Source of the DNA: Bacteroidota bacterium
GTDB lineage: Bacteria; Bacteroidota; Bacteroidia; Chitinophagales; Chitinophagaceae
Assembly: GCA_016183765.1 (NCBI GenBank)
Contig: JACPEA010000004.1
Span: 1-64,000 of the forward strand
Direction: 5' to 3'
Length of the DNA: 64,000 bases
Below, piece after piece: positions 44,557 through 54,469 of the stretch (positions within the stretch are counted from its first letter, which is position 1; every line of letters starts with the position of its first letter). A program made the position numbers and the translations under genes. The notes beneath the pieces were generated by a model that was given only the letters and a program-made list of their open reading frames with translations, had not been told where the DNA came from and did no database searches.

Positions 44557-44591
44557 GAGTGGTAAGTAATAAGTGCTAAGTAATAGGTTGC
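44557..44591. repeat. heptamer array at the 5' side of the comF-like gene
   Basis: GAGTGGT, AAGTAAT, AAGTGCT, AAGTAAT, AGGTTGC are 7-bp units between the radA stop and the comF-like start. Together with 43781-43808 they bracket the gene, but in the outward sense, the opposite of the helix-bundle elements. Confidence 0.7.
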
Positions 44592-44617
44592 GGGCTAATG
44601 GGAGGTGGGGTTATATC

Positions 44618-45988
44618 TTAGAAGAGTTGCTGGTATACTTCATCCACCCTGCTGAGGGCTATTACCTGTATTTTATAGGCTTTGGGGTCGAAGCTTTTTT
44701 TGTTGTATTTGGATACGATGATCTTTTCAAAACCCAGTTTTTCCGCTTCGGCAATCCTTTGTTCAATACGGTTTACGGCGCGGATCTCACCGTTGAGGCC
44801 CACTTCACCGGCAAAACAGATATGTGCGGGCAGGGGTGTGTCTTCGTAGGAGGATAGCAGGGCGCAGATCACCGCCAGGTCGATGGATGGGTCTTCCACT
44901 TTAATACCACCGGCAATGTTCACAAAAACGTCTTTCAGGCCAAACTGGAAACCTCCTCTTTTCTCCAGCACGGCCAGTAATAATTGTAAACGGCGCAGGT
45001 CAAAACCGCTAACGGTTCTTTGCGGGGTTCCGTATACGCTTTGTGTTACCAGGGCCTGCACTTCAATCAATAATGGGCGCATGCCCTCCAGTGTTGCTGC
45101 AATGGCACTGCCGCTTAACTGTTCTTCTCTTTGAGCGATGAGTATTTCGGAAGGGTTGGCAACGATGCGCATGCCGTCTCCCGTCATTTCATAGATGCCT
45201 AATTCCGCGGTACTTCCGAAACGGTTCTTCAGTGTACGCAGGATGCGGTAAGCATAATGCCGGTCACCTTCAAACTGCAGAACGGTATCTACCATATGCT
45301 CCAGTATTTTGGGTCCGGCTATCGCTCCGTCCTTGGTGATATGGCCGATCAGGAAAACGGGTGTATTGGTCTCTTTGGCAAACCGCTGAAATTCCGCTGC
45401 ACATTCCCGGATCTGTGAAACACTGCCTGCCGATGAATCGATCAGGTTGGATTGTAAAGTTTGTATCGAATCAACAATCACCAGCTGTGGCTTCAGTTTC
45501 CTGATCTCCTGAAAGATGGTCTGGGTGCTGGTTTCGGTGAGTAAATAAAAATGATCATTGTGAATTTTCAAACGGTCTGCACGCATTTTGATCTGCTGTT
45601 CACTCTCTTCCCCACTGATATACAGAACACGCAGTTGATCGATCAGCAGCCCGTTCTGCAGGAACAGCGTACTTTTTCCGATACCGGGTTCTCCTGCCAC
45701 CAATATAATGCTGCCGGGAACAATGCCACCGCCCAGTACACGGTTCAGTTCCGTATCTTTTGTGGCGATCCTTTTTTCAGTAGTACTTATGACATCCTGT
45801 AAAGCAACTGTTTTGCTATTCCTCTTTTCACTGCTGTAGTTGTTCCAGTTTTCTTCCTTGTTGGTTCCCTTATCAAGGATCTCTTCTGTAAATGTGTTCC
45901 ATTGTGAGCAGCCCGGACACTTACCAATCCATTTAGCACTTTCATATCCGCAGTTGCTGCAGAAGAAGGCTGTTTTTATTTTACTCAT
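44618..45988 (-). CDS. radA: DNA repair protein RadA (branch-migration helicase)
   Basis: 456 residues. An N-terminal C4 zinc finger (CSNCGYES, CPGCSQW), RecA-like core with GEPGIGKSTL Walker A and LKNRFGSTAELG (the RadA KNRFG motif), and a C-terminal Lon-protease-like domain. RadA drives branch migration in recombination. A near -7 element TATCTTTA lies 11 nt before the ATG. Confidence 0.96.
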   Translation of the reverse strand: MSKIKTAFFCSNCGYESAKWIGKCPGCSQWNTFTEEILDKGTNKEENWNNYSSEKRNSKTVALQDVISTTEKRIATKDTELNRVLGGGIVPGSIILVAGEPGIGKSTLFLQNGLLIDQLRVLYISGEESEQQIKMRADRLKIHNDHFYLLTETSTQTIFQEIRKLKPQLVIVDSIQTLQSNLIDSSAGSVSQIRECAAEFQRFAKETNTPVFLIGHITKDGAIAGPKILEHMVDTVLQFEGDRHYAYRILRTLKNRFGSTAELGIYEMTGDGMRIVANPSEILIAQREEQLSGSAIAATLEGMRPLLIEVQALVTQSVYGTPQRTVSGFDLRRLQLLLAVLEKRGGFQFGLKDVFVNIAGGIKVEDPSIDLAVICALLSSYEDTPLPAHICFAGEVGLNGEIRAVNRIEQRIAEAEKLGFEKIIVSKYNKKSFDPKAYKIQVIALSRVDEVYQQLF

Positions 45989-46870
45989 GCGATAAAGATA
46001 AACTGAGTTGCGAATGTGTTAACACCGGGAGCCAAAACGATGAAAGTAATGTAAGCGGTAACGGATAGTAAACCGGGAAAACAAATGTTGGCGGCCGGGA
46101 AAACTGAATTTTCAAAGCGGCATTCCCGGAATGTAAAAGGGCCAACATTACTGTTGACCCCGTTACTTACTAACCCATTAAATTCTTGCACTAAATTACA
46201 ATAATGAGGCAGATTCCAAAATTATTTTTTGTCACACCCGACAGAATTCCTTTCTCCGAGAATAAGTCATTTTATTTAGTTTAATTAATTATTATAATTG
46301 TAAATAATTGATTATTAATATTTTATAAATAAATCATGAATCATCTCTTTTTTCGCGACTTCTTAGCTATTCAGTAAGAAAGTGATTATGAGTTGCTTAA
46401 ACATTGGCAACAATTATATAAAAATATATTTAATGTGTTAATGACATGATAACGTTTTTCGGCGATCTGACAGCACCCTGATTCTTCTTTCTGGTGTTAA
46501 GAAGGCCTAAATCGAATAAATAAAAATAATATATGTGTTTAACCAGATTTCTGACCGTATTATTTTGAGAAAAGACGACAAATCATGTTTTTTAAAAGGA
46601 GGATGTGATTTTTCGTATCCAGGTAAAATAATAGGTCATAGTAGTCTTTCTCCCTGATGATTTTTAGATAATAGGGTTCCCTGAATGGCATCAGAATGGA
46701 TTTTCACCGATAAAAATCAGTGTTTCACCCAAAATAAGGAACTATTTTAACATACATTTAGGATTAAAAAAAGATTAAAATGTCATAATAAAAAAGGTTA
46801 AAACGCAGCTTTTCTTTTACTTAGGTGGTCAGAAAGGCTGATAAACGGCCACTTTCAAAAAAATCACAAC
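45989..46870. other. 882-bp AT-rich gap before the SusC gene
   Basis: No gene is supported in this gap. The left part holds a nested inverted repeat (46084-46149). From about 46200 to 46860 it is markedly AT-rich, with no long open frame. TACATTTA near 46753 is a possible -7 element for susC, giving a leader of about 105 nt. The size is notable in a window where most gaps are below 150 bp. Confidence 0.6.
46084..46149. repeat. nested inverted repeat
   Basis: AATGTTGGC (46084-46092) pairs with GCCAACATT (46141-46149), and inside it CCGGGAA (46095-46101) pairs with TTCCCGG (46123-46129). The whole 66-bp unit can fold as one long imperfect stem on either strand. Confidence 0.6.
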
Positions 46871-49800
46871 ATGAGAAAAAAACTGCTAATGACGGTTTGC
46901 GCATATGCCATGGCCATACTGGTCGGCTTTGCACAGACAACTGTAACCGGTAAGGTTATGGACGACAAAGGGTCTCCTGTATCGGGAGCCACTGTATTAG
47001 AGAAAGGTACCAGGAACGGTGTCAGCGCCGGAAACGATGGTGTTTTTTCTATTAAAGTAAAGAATGGCGCAACACTGGTGGTTTCTGCATTAGGTTTTGA
47101 AACCAAGTCCATCGCCGCATCTTCTTCCAACCTGATGGTTCAGCTGGTTACCGATATCCGCTCCCTGAGTGAAGTGGTGGTAACGGGTGTGGGCGCTGCT
47201 ACCAGTAAGAAAAAACTGGGTATCGCTGTTGAGGCAGTTAACGTGGGCAACCAGGTAAAGGTTCCGTCTGGCGATGTTGGCCAACAGCTGGTTGGCCAGG
47301 TAGCCGGAGCGCAGATCTCTTCTACCAATGGTAACCCCGGTCAGCCGCTGAATATCCTGCTGCGTGGCATCAATACCATCCAGGGCGGAACTTTCCCGAT
47401 GATCCTGATAGATGGTCTGGAAGTACGCGCTACTGACCTGGGTTCTATCGACGTAAACATCATCGAAAGGGTGGAAGTGGTACAGGGTGCCGCTGCAGCC
47501 TCTTTGTATGGTGCGCAGGGTGCGAATGGCGTTATACAGTTATTCACTAAAAAAGCGAAAGCCGGCCGGCTGAATATTGATGTCAGCAGCAGCGCTACCA
47601 CCAACGAACTGCTGAACGTGGGTGGCCTGTCCAAATCCAAATTCCACGCTTTTGCCACCGACGCCAGCAACAATGTCATCAAAGCTAACGGTCAGCCCCT
47701 GGTCTTCGATCCTGCTTTGAGTGCATATGATGCAAACGTTCAGTACAGTGCATTAAACGTAGCCAGCTTTGCCAACAAAGCTTACGACAAAAACCTGCAG
47801 TACTACGACCACTATAAAATGTTCCTGAAGAAAGGATATGTACTGAACAACTCCGTGACCATCTCCGGCAGCAGGGATAAAGTAGATTTCCTGTTGTCTG
47901 CTTCTTACAATAAGCAGAACTCCAACTTTAAAGACAACGGAGACTACGCACGTACCAATTTAACAAGCAAACTGAGTGTAGAACTGGCCAAGAACCTGAA
48001 ACTGACCAGTTTGACCCAGTTGGTGTATACCAAGAACACGCTGAACGACCAGTCTGGCCGCAGTATCTTCTTTAGCATCAACAACTCACGTCCTTTTGCC
48101 AACTACGACTTCAGGGACCAGGATGGTAACTATGGCGTATACTTTGGTGATGCCGTGGGTGTGAACGGTGCCAACCCCAATTTTGTTAACCAGTACACCA
48201 GTACGCTGATCAACAAAGTGGATATTGTTCAGAACTTCAACCTGAACTACCGTTTTGCCCGTTACCTGGAACTGGATGCTAAGTACAGTCTGAATGTATC
48301 GAACAATAACACTACATACCGTTTCGAAGACCAGTCGCTGAATAAGAACGCGGTGTATAACGATTACTTCTACAGTAACTATAACCCCAATTCTTCTCCC
48401 ACCAGCACGGGTGAGATCGACAACTATGTAGAGCGTACCACTTTCCAGAACTTTGTAGGTACGGCTACCGTACGTACAGACTTTGATAAGGATTTCGGAC
48501 TGAAAGTTCCTGTGAAAACTGTTACCACTGTTGCCTTCGACTATCGTAAGAATAACTACAAGCAATTCGCAGCCTATGGATACGACGCTCCTGGTTACAA
48601 TCCATGGAATGCTTCGCAGGCTGCTGTATATAAAGTGATCTCTGATTATGTAGAGCCTTTCATCACATACGGTTTCCTGGCCAACCAGCGCTTTGAATGG
48701 AGCGACCTGGCCGGTGTGGCAGTAGGTGTAAGAAGCGACTATTCTTCTGCTTTCGGCAGTGGTGCTACTGCACAGACCTTCCCAAGAGGCGATGCGTTCC
48801 TGAACATTTCACGCTTTAAGTTCTGGGAGAGTTCCAAGATCTCCAATGTGATCTCTGACTTCAAGATCAGGGCTGCTTATGGTGAAGCGGGTATCCAGCC
48901 GGGTGCTTTCCAGCGTTTCCCGGTACTGGGTGCGTCAAACCTGGGTTCTAACAGCGTGTTCAGATTTCCTACCACCAGTCCTAACCCCAAACTGGCAGTG
49001 GAACTGTCTAAAGAAACTGAATTCGGTTTCGACCTCGGTTTCAACCTGCTGAAGGGCGACTGGTTGAAAAATGCCAACTTCTCTTTCACTTACTGGAAAA
49101 GAAATACGGATAATGCGATCTATCGTGTAGATGCCGCTCCTTCCACCGGTGTGGGTAGCATCCTGAACAATGCATTCGGTCTGGGATCAAATGGTATCCA
49201 GGCTTCATTGAACCTGAATGTATTGTCTAAGAAAGACTTTAGCTGGGATTTCACCACTAACTTCTCTAAGCAGACTTCAGAGATCACCAGTGTAACAGGT
49301 GCCGATGTGGTGGTCCTTTCTGCCGCGGGAAGTACCGGTTTGACCCTGAAGCCCGGTTTGAAGATCGGCCAGATCTTCGGCTTCCTGGTACTGAGGTCAG
49401 TTGACCAGGTAGATCCTAACACAGGTCAGCCTTTCATCCCCAAAGCCAACCAGGGTAATTACACAGTGGCCAGCAATGGCTGGGTAGTGAACAAGACCAC
49501 CAAACAACCGATCAGCTCTCCTGGTCAGTACAGTTTTGGTGATCCTAACCCCAAGTTCAATATGAGCTTTATCAACAATTTCAACTACAAAGGGTTCCTG
49601 TCACTGAGTATGCAGTGGGATTGGGTGAACGGAAGCCACCTGTACAACCAGACCAAGGAATGGATGTACCGTGATGGTATCCACTCTGACTATGCAACGC
49701 CATTGAATATTGATGGCGTAAGCCAGGCGTATACTGCTTTCTATCGTGGTATTTACCAGGTGGGACAGAACAACGGTACCAAAGATTACTTCTATGAAGA

Positions 49801-50047
49801 CGCTTCTTTTGCCCGTTTAAGGAACCTGTCTGTAGGTATCGATTTCTCAAAATTGCTTAAGATCAAAACATTCCAGCGTTTACAATTGGTGCTGTCAGGT
49901 CGTAACCTGGTAACCATCACCAAGTACACAGGTATGGATCCGGAAGTAAGTTCAGGTTCATCCAACTCTTCATTTGATCGTGGAGTTGACCATAACACGC
50001 TTCCTAACACCAAAGCCTATACCATTGGTTTGAATGTTGGATTTTAA
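46871..50047 (+). CDS. SusC/RagA-family TonB-linked outer-membrane protein
   Basis: 1058 residues. A signal peptide (1-21, ending VGFAQ) precedes a carboxypeptidase-regulatory-like domain (TVTGKVMDDKGSPVSGATV) and the TonB plug (IERVEVVQGAAAASLYGAQGANG region). A 22-strand barrel makes up the rest. SusC proteins import glycans or peptides together with their SusD partner, encoded 24 nt downstream. No glycoside hydrolase, peptidase or sigma/anti-sigma gene accompanies the pair, so the substrate is unknown. Confidence 0.95.
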   Translation: MRKKLLMTVCAYAMAILVGFAQTTVTGKVMDDKGSPVSGATVLEKGTRNGVSAGNDGVFSIKVKNGATLVVSALGFETKSIAASSSNLMVQLVTDIRSLSEVVVTGVGAATSKKKLGIAVEAVNVGNQVKVPSGDVGQQLVGQVAGAQISSTNGNPGQPLNILLRGINTIQGGTFPMILIDGLEVRATDLGSIDVNIIERVEVVQGAAAASLYGAQGANGVIQLFTKKAKAGRLNIDVSSSATTNELLNVGGLSKSKFHAFATDASNNVIKANGQPLVFDPALSAYDANVQYSALNVASFANKAYDKNLQYYDHYKMFLKKGYVLNNSVTISGSRDKVDFLLSASYNKQNSNFKDNGDYARTNLTSKLSVELAKNLKLTSLTQLVYTKNTLNDQSGRSIFFSINNSRPFANYDFRDQDGNYGVYFGDAVGVNGANPNFVNQYTSTLINKVDIVQNFNLNYRFARYLELDAKYSLNVSNNNTTYRFEDQSLNKNAVYNDYFYSNYNPNSSPTSTGEIDNYVERTTFQNFVGTATVRTDFDKDFGLKVPVKTVTTVAFDYRKNNYKQFAAYGYDAPGYNPWNASQAAVYKVISDYVEPFITYGFLANQRFEWSDLAGVAVGVRSDYSSAFGSGATAQTFPRGDAFLNISRFKFWESSKISNVISDFKIRAAYGEAGIQPGAFQRFPVLGASNLGSNSVFRFPTTSPNPKLAVELSKETEFGFDLGFNLLKGDWLKNANFSFTYWKRNTDNAIYRVDAAPSTGVGSILNNAFGLGSNGIQASLNLNVLSKKDFSWDFTTNFSKQTSEITSVTGADVVVLSAAGSTGLTLKPGLKIGQIFGFLVLRSVDQVDPNTGQPFIPKANQGNYTVASNGWVVNKTTKQPISSPGQYSFGDPNPKFNMSFINNFNYKGFLSLSMQWDWVNGSHLYNQTKEWMYRDGIHSDYATPLNIDGVSQAYTAFYRGIYQVGQNNGTKDYFYEDASFARLRNLSVGIDFSKLLKIKTFQRLQLVLSGRNLVTITKYTGMDPEVSSGSSNSSFDRGVDHNTLPNTKAYTIGLNVGF

Positions 50048-50071
50048 TCTTAATCATAAAATTTAGAAGAC

Positions 50072-51709
50072 ATGAAGAACAATAAAATTCTGGTTGGGAT
50101 ACTGGGTATGGCTTTGAGCATGACTGCTTGTAAGAAGGACCTGGATATCTCCAATACCAATCAACCTACGCCAGAGAGCGCACAGAACGAAGCCGGTGTG
50201 ATATCGCTGGCCCAGGGTTCTATCTACAGAAATGGTTTTTACGACCTTAAATACTCCGATGGTGTTTACGGACGTTTCTGGGCCGGTGCTACCGGATTCC
50301 AGGAACTGATGGGTGATATCATTGGTGCAGAAGCTGCGAATGCTTTTATGAACCAGATCGGATGCCCCAATAAGGTGACCCTCGACAACGGTACCGTTGT
50401 ACTGAATCCAAGCGCCATTAATACACAGTACGCTTTGCTGCGTAATATCAACAACAACCAGCAGCAGGGTAGTAACGCCACTTATTATGAGTGGGCATAC
50501 ATGTACAATATGATCACTGCTGCCAACTCGATCCTGAAGATCTCCGAAAGCACCACATTTACCGGTGCAGGTGCCGCCACCAAAAAAGCAACGGTTCAGG
50601 CCTGGGCTTACTGGTGGAAGGGATACGCATATGCAAGGATCGGTTCTATCTATTATGCAGGTCTTATCCAGAATGCTGCGACAACCGATGCAACCACCAA
50701 CGGTAACTATGTAACCAAGGAAGCGATCATCACCGAGTCAAATGCGAACTTCGACAAGTGTGCTACTGCGCTGGCTGCTGCTACTTCCGCTACCGATTAT
50801 TCCACTGTACTGGCGCAACTGCTGCCTTCATTTGTACAGAAGGGGAAAGGGGGTGTACTGACCACCGCTATGTGGCAGCGTAACATCAATACCATGAAGG
50901 CCCGCAATATCCTGGTGAATACGCCGAAATCAGCGATGACCGCTACCCAGTGGCAGTCTATCCTTACTTTGGTAAACAACGGTATCACAGCTACCGACTA
51001 TATCTTCACCGGACGTACCGATCCTAACGGTGATTTCCTGGGTACTACCGTCGCCGACAAGATTCAGTCTCAGGGTAACGCCACCAATACCTACAAACTC
51101 AGTGAGCGTTGGGTGCAGGAGTTCAGGGCTGGTGACAAGCGGAAAGACAATAACGTTCGTACGCTTCCCAACATAGGTATTTTCAATACAGACCGTGGTA
51201 ACTCGTTCAACACCCGTTTCAGCCTGACCAATGGTGGTTCCGGTCTTCCGGGTGTGATCGTGTACGCAAACCTGGTGGCAGGTGCCAACGAGATCACCCT
51301 TTGCGGAACCTATGAAGAGAATGAGCTGATGAAAGCGGAAGCGCTGATCCAGACCAACCAGATCGACCTGGGTGCTAAATCCATCGATAATGTAAGGGCT
51401 TACCAGGGTGCCGGCCTTGCCGCTCTGTCCGCAGGTATGACCCAGGCAGCTGCTTACGAGGAACTGAGAAGTGAAAGAAGGGTAGCCCTGGCTTTCAAAG
51501 GATTGTCTTTCTATGATGCACGTCGCTGGGAGATCATCGCGCCAGACAAATCACGTACAGGATGTAATGTGATCTCTGCTGCCGGTGTACTGAATACCAA
51601 TGCTACCATCGTATACGGATTCCTGGATTACTGGGATGTTCCGGATAATGAACTGGCCTACAATCCTGCAGCAGCAGGTTCTGCGGCGGTTAAGAATCCG
51701 AAGCAGTAA
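50072..51709 (+). CDS. SusD/RagB-family surface lipoprotein
   Basis: 545 residues. The lipoprotein signal ends in LSMTAC (Cys about 19), followed by the short acidic, polar KKDLDISNTN segment. The TPR-like helical scaffold of SusD is suggested by AYMYNMITAANSIL and the C-terminal EELRSERRVALAFKGLSFYDARRW. It acts as a lid on the SusC channel and captures the nutrient. Cotranscribed with the SusC gene. Confidence 0.93.
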   Translation: MKNNKILVGILGMALSMTACKKDLDISNTNQPTPESAQNEAGVISLAQGSIYRNGFYDLKYSDGVYGRFWAGATGFQELMGDIIGAEAANAFMNQIGCPNKVTLDNGTVVLNPSAINTQYALLRNINNNQQQGSNATYYEWAYMYNMITAANSILKISESTTFTGAGAATKKATVQAWAYWWKGYAYARIGSIYYAGLIQNAATTDATTNGNYVTKEAIITESNANFDKCATALAAATSATDYSTVLAQLLPSFVQKGKGGVLTTAMWQRNINTMKARNILVNTPKSAMTATQWQSILTLVNNGITATDYIFTGRTDPNGDFLGTTVADKIQSQGNATNTYKLSERWVQEFRAGDKRKDNNVRTLPNIGIFNTDRGNSFNTRFSLTNGGSGLPGVIVYANLVAGANEITLCGTYEENELMKAEALIQTNQIDLGAKSIDNVRAYQGAGLAALSAGMTQAAAYEELRSERRVALAFKGLSFYDARRWEIIAPDKSRTGCNVISAAGVLNTNATIVYGFLDYWDVPDNELAYNPAAAGSAAVKNPKQ

Positions 51710-51810
51710 TATCCTGAATATATTTTCCTGGTAACAGGATCGATCAGGGCCCTTAATTGGGCCTTGATTGTTTTAGGGAAGGTTGTAACTTACCCGTACA
51801 AATCCGATCT

Positions 51811-52518
51811 ATGCGTACCTGTTATGTGCAACTATTCCTGCTTTTTTTTCTCGGCAACGGCATTGCGGCCCAGAGTAATGGCCTAGTGGTGAAAGGCAAG
51901 TGGCCCAGCCAGGTATTCATCAGCGATGTGAACGGACGCCCTTTTGAAAGCCGGTTTGACGATGTAAGCGGCTCGCCTTATTTCAATGCAGCCTACAAGT
52001 ATGCAGACATCACACTGAAACAGGGAAGAAAGTTCTCGCAGGTTAAAATGAAGATCAACCTGGTTACGCAGGAAACCATTTTTGTATCGGCCAACGGTAT
52101 TGAGGGCTATATGGAGGCAGGTATGGTAAAAGAGATCAGTTATGCGGATACTACCGCGGGTGGTATCCTGCTGTATAAGTTTCAGACAGGCTTCCCGGCT
52201 GTGGACAGGCAGAACGATAAACATTTTTACCAGGTACTGGCAGAGGGGCGATGCAGCCTCCTCAGGTCGGTCGTTAAGAAAGTGATAGAACGACGCAATG
52301 AGCTGTCGGGCGAAGTGGTTAAGGAATTTGAATCAACTGAAAATGTTTACCTGTATGTAAACAGAGAAATGAAACGGTTCAAAAAGGACAAGGAGGCTGT
52401 TCTTTCGGTACTGTCGGATAAACAGGCAGAACTTAACCAGTACGTGACTGAATGCAAAACGAATTTCAAAAACCTTGACCAGGTGGTACTGTTGCTGAAT
52501 TATTATAATTCGCTTTGA
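51811..52518 (+). CDS. secreted protein of unknown function
   Basis: 235 residues from ATG 51811. A signal peptide (CYVQLFLLFFLGNGIAAQ) is followed by a domain with SGSPYFNAAYKYADITLKQG and a C-terminal half that looks helical and charged. No family is recognised with certainty. A frame opening 54 nt upstream (51757) would place 18 residues before the signal. It lies 101 nt after the SusD gene and ends at a shared bidirectional terminator. Confidence 0.75.
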   Translation: MRTCYVQLFLLFFLGNGIAAQSNGLVVKGKWPSQVFISDVNGRPFESRFDDVSGSPYFNAAYKYADITLKQGRKFSQVKMKINLVTQETIFVSANGIEGYMEAGMVKEISYADTTAGGILLYKFQTGFPAVDRQNDKHFYQVLAEGRCSLLRSVVKKVIERRNELSGEVVKEFESTENVYLYVNREMKRFKKDKEAVLSVLSDKQAELNQYVTECKTNFKNLDQVVLLLNYYNSL

Positions 52519-52532
52519 TCCATACATACTAT

Positions 52533-52566
52533 AAAAAAACTCAGGTTGTTGAACCTGAGTTTTTTT
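52533..52566. terminator. bidirectional terminator between the secreted protein and rng
   Basis: ACTCAGGTT (52539-52547) pairs with AACCTGAGT (52552-52560) around GTTG, with seven A before and six T after, so it can stop transcripts from both sides. Confidence 0.92.
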
Positions 52567-52582
52567 ATGCCTGATGTGTTCA

Positions 52583-54136
52583 TCAGAATTTGATCTCTTC
52601 TTCGTGTTCGTTGAAGAATTTGAATTCGATGAGGTGATAATTGGTATTGGCCTGCGCCTTCAGGTTGGTCTTGTATTTACGCTTCCATTTTTTGATGATG
52701 GAAGTGAAGAAACCTTTGGTGAGGTAAGAGTATACGATCGGGTGCACCACCAATGTCAGGTTCTTGTGTGCATGGGTGATCAGGTAATGCAGGCGTTTTT
52801 CGATCTCATCTTCCAGTAACAGCGTTGAAGTGATCTTGCCGGTACCGTTACAGGCCGGACAGTTCTCGGAAGTATTGATGTTTACTTCCGGGCGCATACG
52901 CTGGCGGGTAATCTGCAGCAGCCCGAATTTGGAAATTGGCAGTACAGAATGTTTGGCCCGGTCGGTCTTCATATAACCTTCCATTGCTTCCTGTACCTTT
53001 CTTTTGTTGTCGGGCAGCTTCATGTCGATAAAGTCTACCACGATGATTCCGCCGATATCCCTCAAACGAAGCTGGCGTGCAATTTCCTCTGCCGCTTCGA
53101 GATTGGTTTCAAGGGCATTGTCTTCCTGGTTATTGCTCACGCTTTTGTAACCGCTGTTCACATCGATCACATGCAGGGCTTCTGTATGTTCGATGATCAG
53201 GTAAGCGCCGCTGGGCAGGTTTACTGTTTTGCCAAAAGATGATTTTACCTGTTTGGTAACCCCAAACTGGTCGAAGATGGGCAGGCCGTTATTCTGGTAC
53301 AGGCTTACGATATCTGTTTTATCCGGCGCAATACGCTGAATATAACTCTGCGTTACCGTGAACAGGCTCTTATCGTTCACCACCACTTTGTTGAAATCGG
53401 CACTGAGCAGGTCGCGCAGGATGCTGGTGGTCTTGTTCTCTTCGCTCAGGATCCTTACGGGAGCCACGGCGCCTTTCAGGTTGGTCTTGATGGTTTTCCA
53501 GGTCTCCTGCAGTGCCAGCAGGTCCTGGTGCAGTTCGGCGGTGCTCTTGCCTTCGGCTGCGGTCCTTACGATCACGCCAAAATTCTTTGGGCGGATGGCT
53601 TCCACGATCTTATGCAAACGTTTCCTTTCTTCCGAAGAGTGGATCTTTTTGGAAACGGCAACGATCTCATTAAAGGGTGTCAAAACCACAAACCTGCCGG
53701 GAAGCGATAATTCGCAGCTCAGGCGGGGACCTTTGGCTGCGATCGGTTCTTTCAAGATCTGGACCAATACATGCGGTTTGCCGTTCAGTACTTCGTTGAT
53801 CTTACCGGTTTTCACGATCTCCGGTTCGGAATGGAATTTGGAAAAGTCGAACCCGTTCGGGTCCTTGTTGTTCATGGCCAGCTGGGTAAATTTCAGGATG
53901 GAACGTACATAAGGACTGAGGTCGGTATAATGAAGAAATGCATCTTTTTCAAACCCAACATCCACAAATGCAGCATTCAGTCCAGGGATCAGCTTTTTTA
54001 CCTTGCCAAGATAGAGATCGCCTACGGCAAAACTGGCATCCGTTTTCTCGTTATGCAGTTCAACCAGTTTTTTGTCCTCCAGGAATGCGATCTCCACACC
54101 TGTCGGACTGGCATTAATGATTAATTCTTTGTTCAC
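52583..54136 (-). CDS. rng: ribonuclease E/G family endoribonuclease
   Basis: 517 residues from GTG 54134-54136 (NKELIINASPTGVEIAFLED). An S1 domain (about 38-120) precedes the catalytic DNase-I-like part with its metal-binding aspartates in HVIDVNSGYKS and IVVDFIDMKL. The Zn-link is CPACNGTGK. It processes rRNA and starts mRNA decay. The frame remains open to 54283 but the extra residues are not family-like. The C-terminal scaffold of RNase E is absent, as in RNase G. Confidence 0.94.
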   Translation of the reverse strand: MNKELIINASPTGVEIAFLEDKKLVELHNEKTDASFAVGDLYLGKVKKLIPGLNAAFVDVGFEKDAFLHYTDLSPYVRSILKFTQLAMNNKDPNGFDFSKFHSEPEIVKTGKINEVLNGKPHVLVQILKEPIAAKGPRLSCELSLPGRFVVLTPFNEIVAVSKKIHSSEERKRLHKIVEAIRPKNFGVIVRTAAEGKSTAELHQDLLALQETWKTIKTNLKGAVAPVRILSEENKTTSILRDLLSADFNKVVVNDKSLFTVTQSYIQRIAPDKTDIVSLYQNNGLPIFDQFGVTKQVKSSFGKTVNLPSGAYLIIEHTEALHVIDVNSGYKSVSNNQEDNALETNLEAAEEIARQLRLRDIGGIIVVDFIDMKLPDNKRKVQEAMEGYMKTDRAKHSVLPISKFGLLQITRQRMRPEVNINTSENCPACNGTGKITSTLLLEDEIEKRLHYLITHAHKNLTLVVHPIVYSYLTKGFFTSIIKKWKRKYKTNLKAQANTNYHLIEFKFFNEHEEEIKF

Positions 54137-54281
54137 AAAATAGCAACTTTTACATACAAAATAACAGCCGGGTATGCGGCAAACCAACACACACTTAGAT
54201 CCGTATCGCTCGTCACCGGATCGGGAAGGAAAAGGAAAAGTTGCAGCGTAGAAAGGTAGTGACGATATCCTGGAAAGTGTC

Positions 54282-54314
54282 AAAAGCAGTCACACCAAAA
54301 GTGTGACTGCTTTT
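54282..54314. terminator. terminator after the COX24-type small gene
   Basis: A 14-bp perfect stem (54282-54295 with 54301-54314), loop CAAAA, ends in TTTTT on plus and TTTTG on minus. It separates the small basic gene from rng. Confidence 0.85.
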
Positions 54315-54340
54315 TATAAAGGTCAGATGAAAGAACAGGA

Positions 54341-54436
54341 TTACTTGTTCTTCTTCTTATGACGATTCTTTCTTAAACGTTTTTTACGTTTATGAGTCGC
54401 AATTTTATGACGCTTTCTCTTCTTACCACAAGGCAT
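54341..54436 (-). CDS. AURKAIP1/COX24-type small basic protein
   Basis: 31 residues: MPCGKKRKRHKIATHKRKKR then LRKNRHKKKNK. It matches the short AURKAIP1/COX24 C-terminal motif (relatives are the mitochondrial small-subunit protein mS38 and small bacterial ribosome-bound proteins). About two thirds of its residues are Lys, Arg or His, so a role in contact with rRNA is likely. It lies between the TPR gene and rng, with its own terminator at 54282-54314. It is shorter than most gene-calling limits but clearly coding. Confidence 0.85.
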   Translation of the reverse strand: MPCGKKRKRHKIATHKRKKRLRKNRHKKKNK

Positions 54437-54469
54437 ACACTTAGTAATTTTGTTTGTTAATGAATAGAT

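Noticed and set aside
54137..54283. N-terminal extension of rng to 54283
   Set aside because: The added residues are Ser/Pro/Cys-rich and not family-like; the GTG at 54134-54136 gives the usual start.
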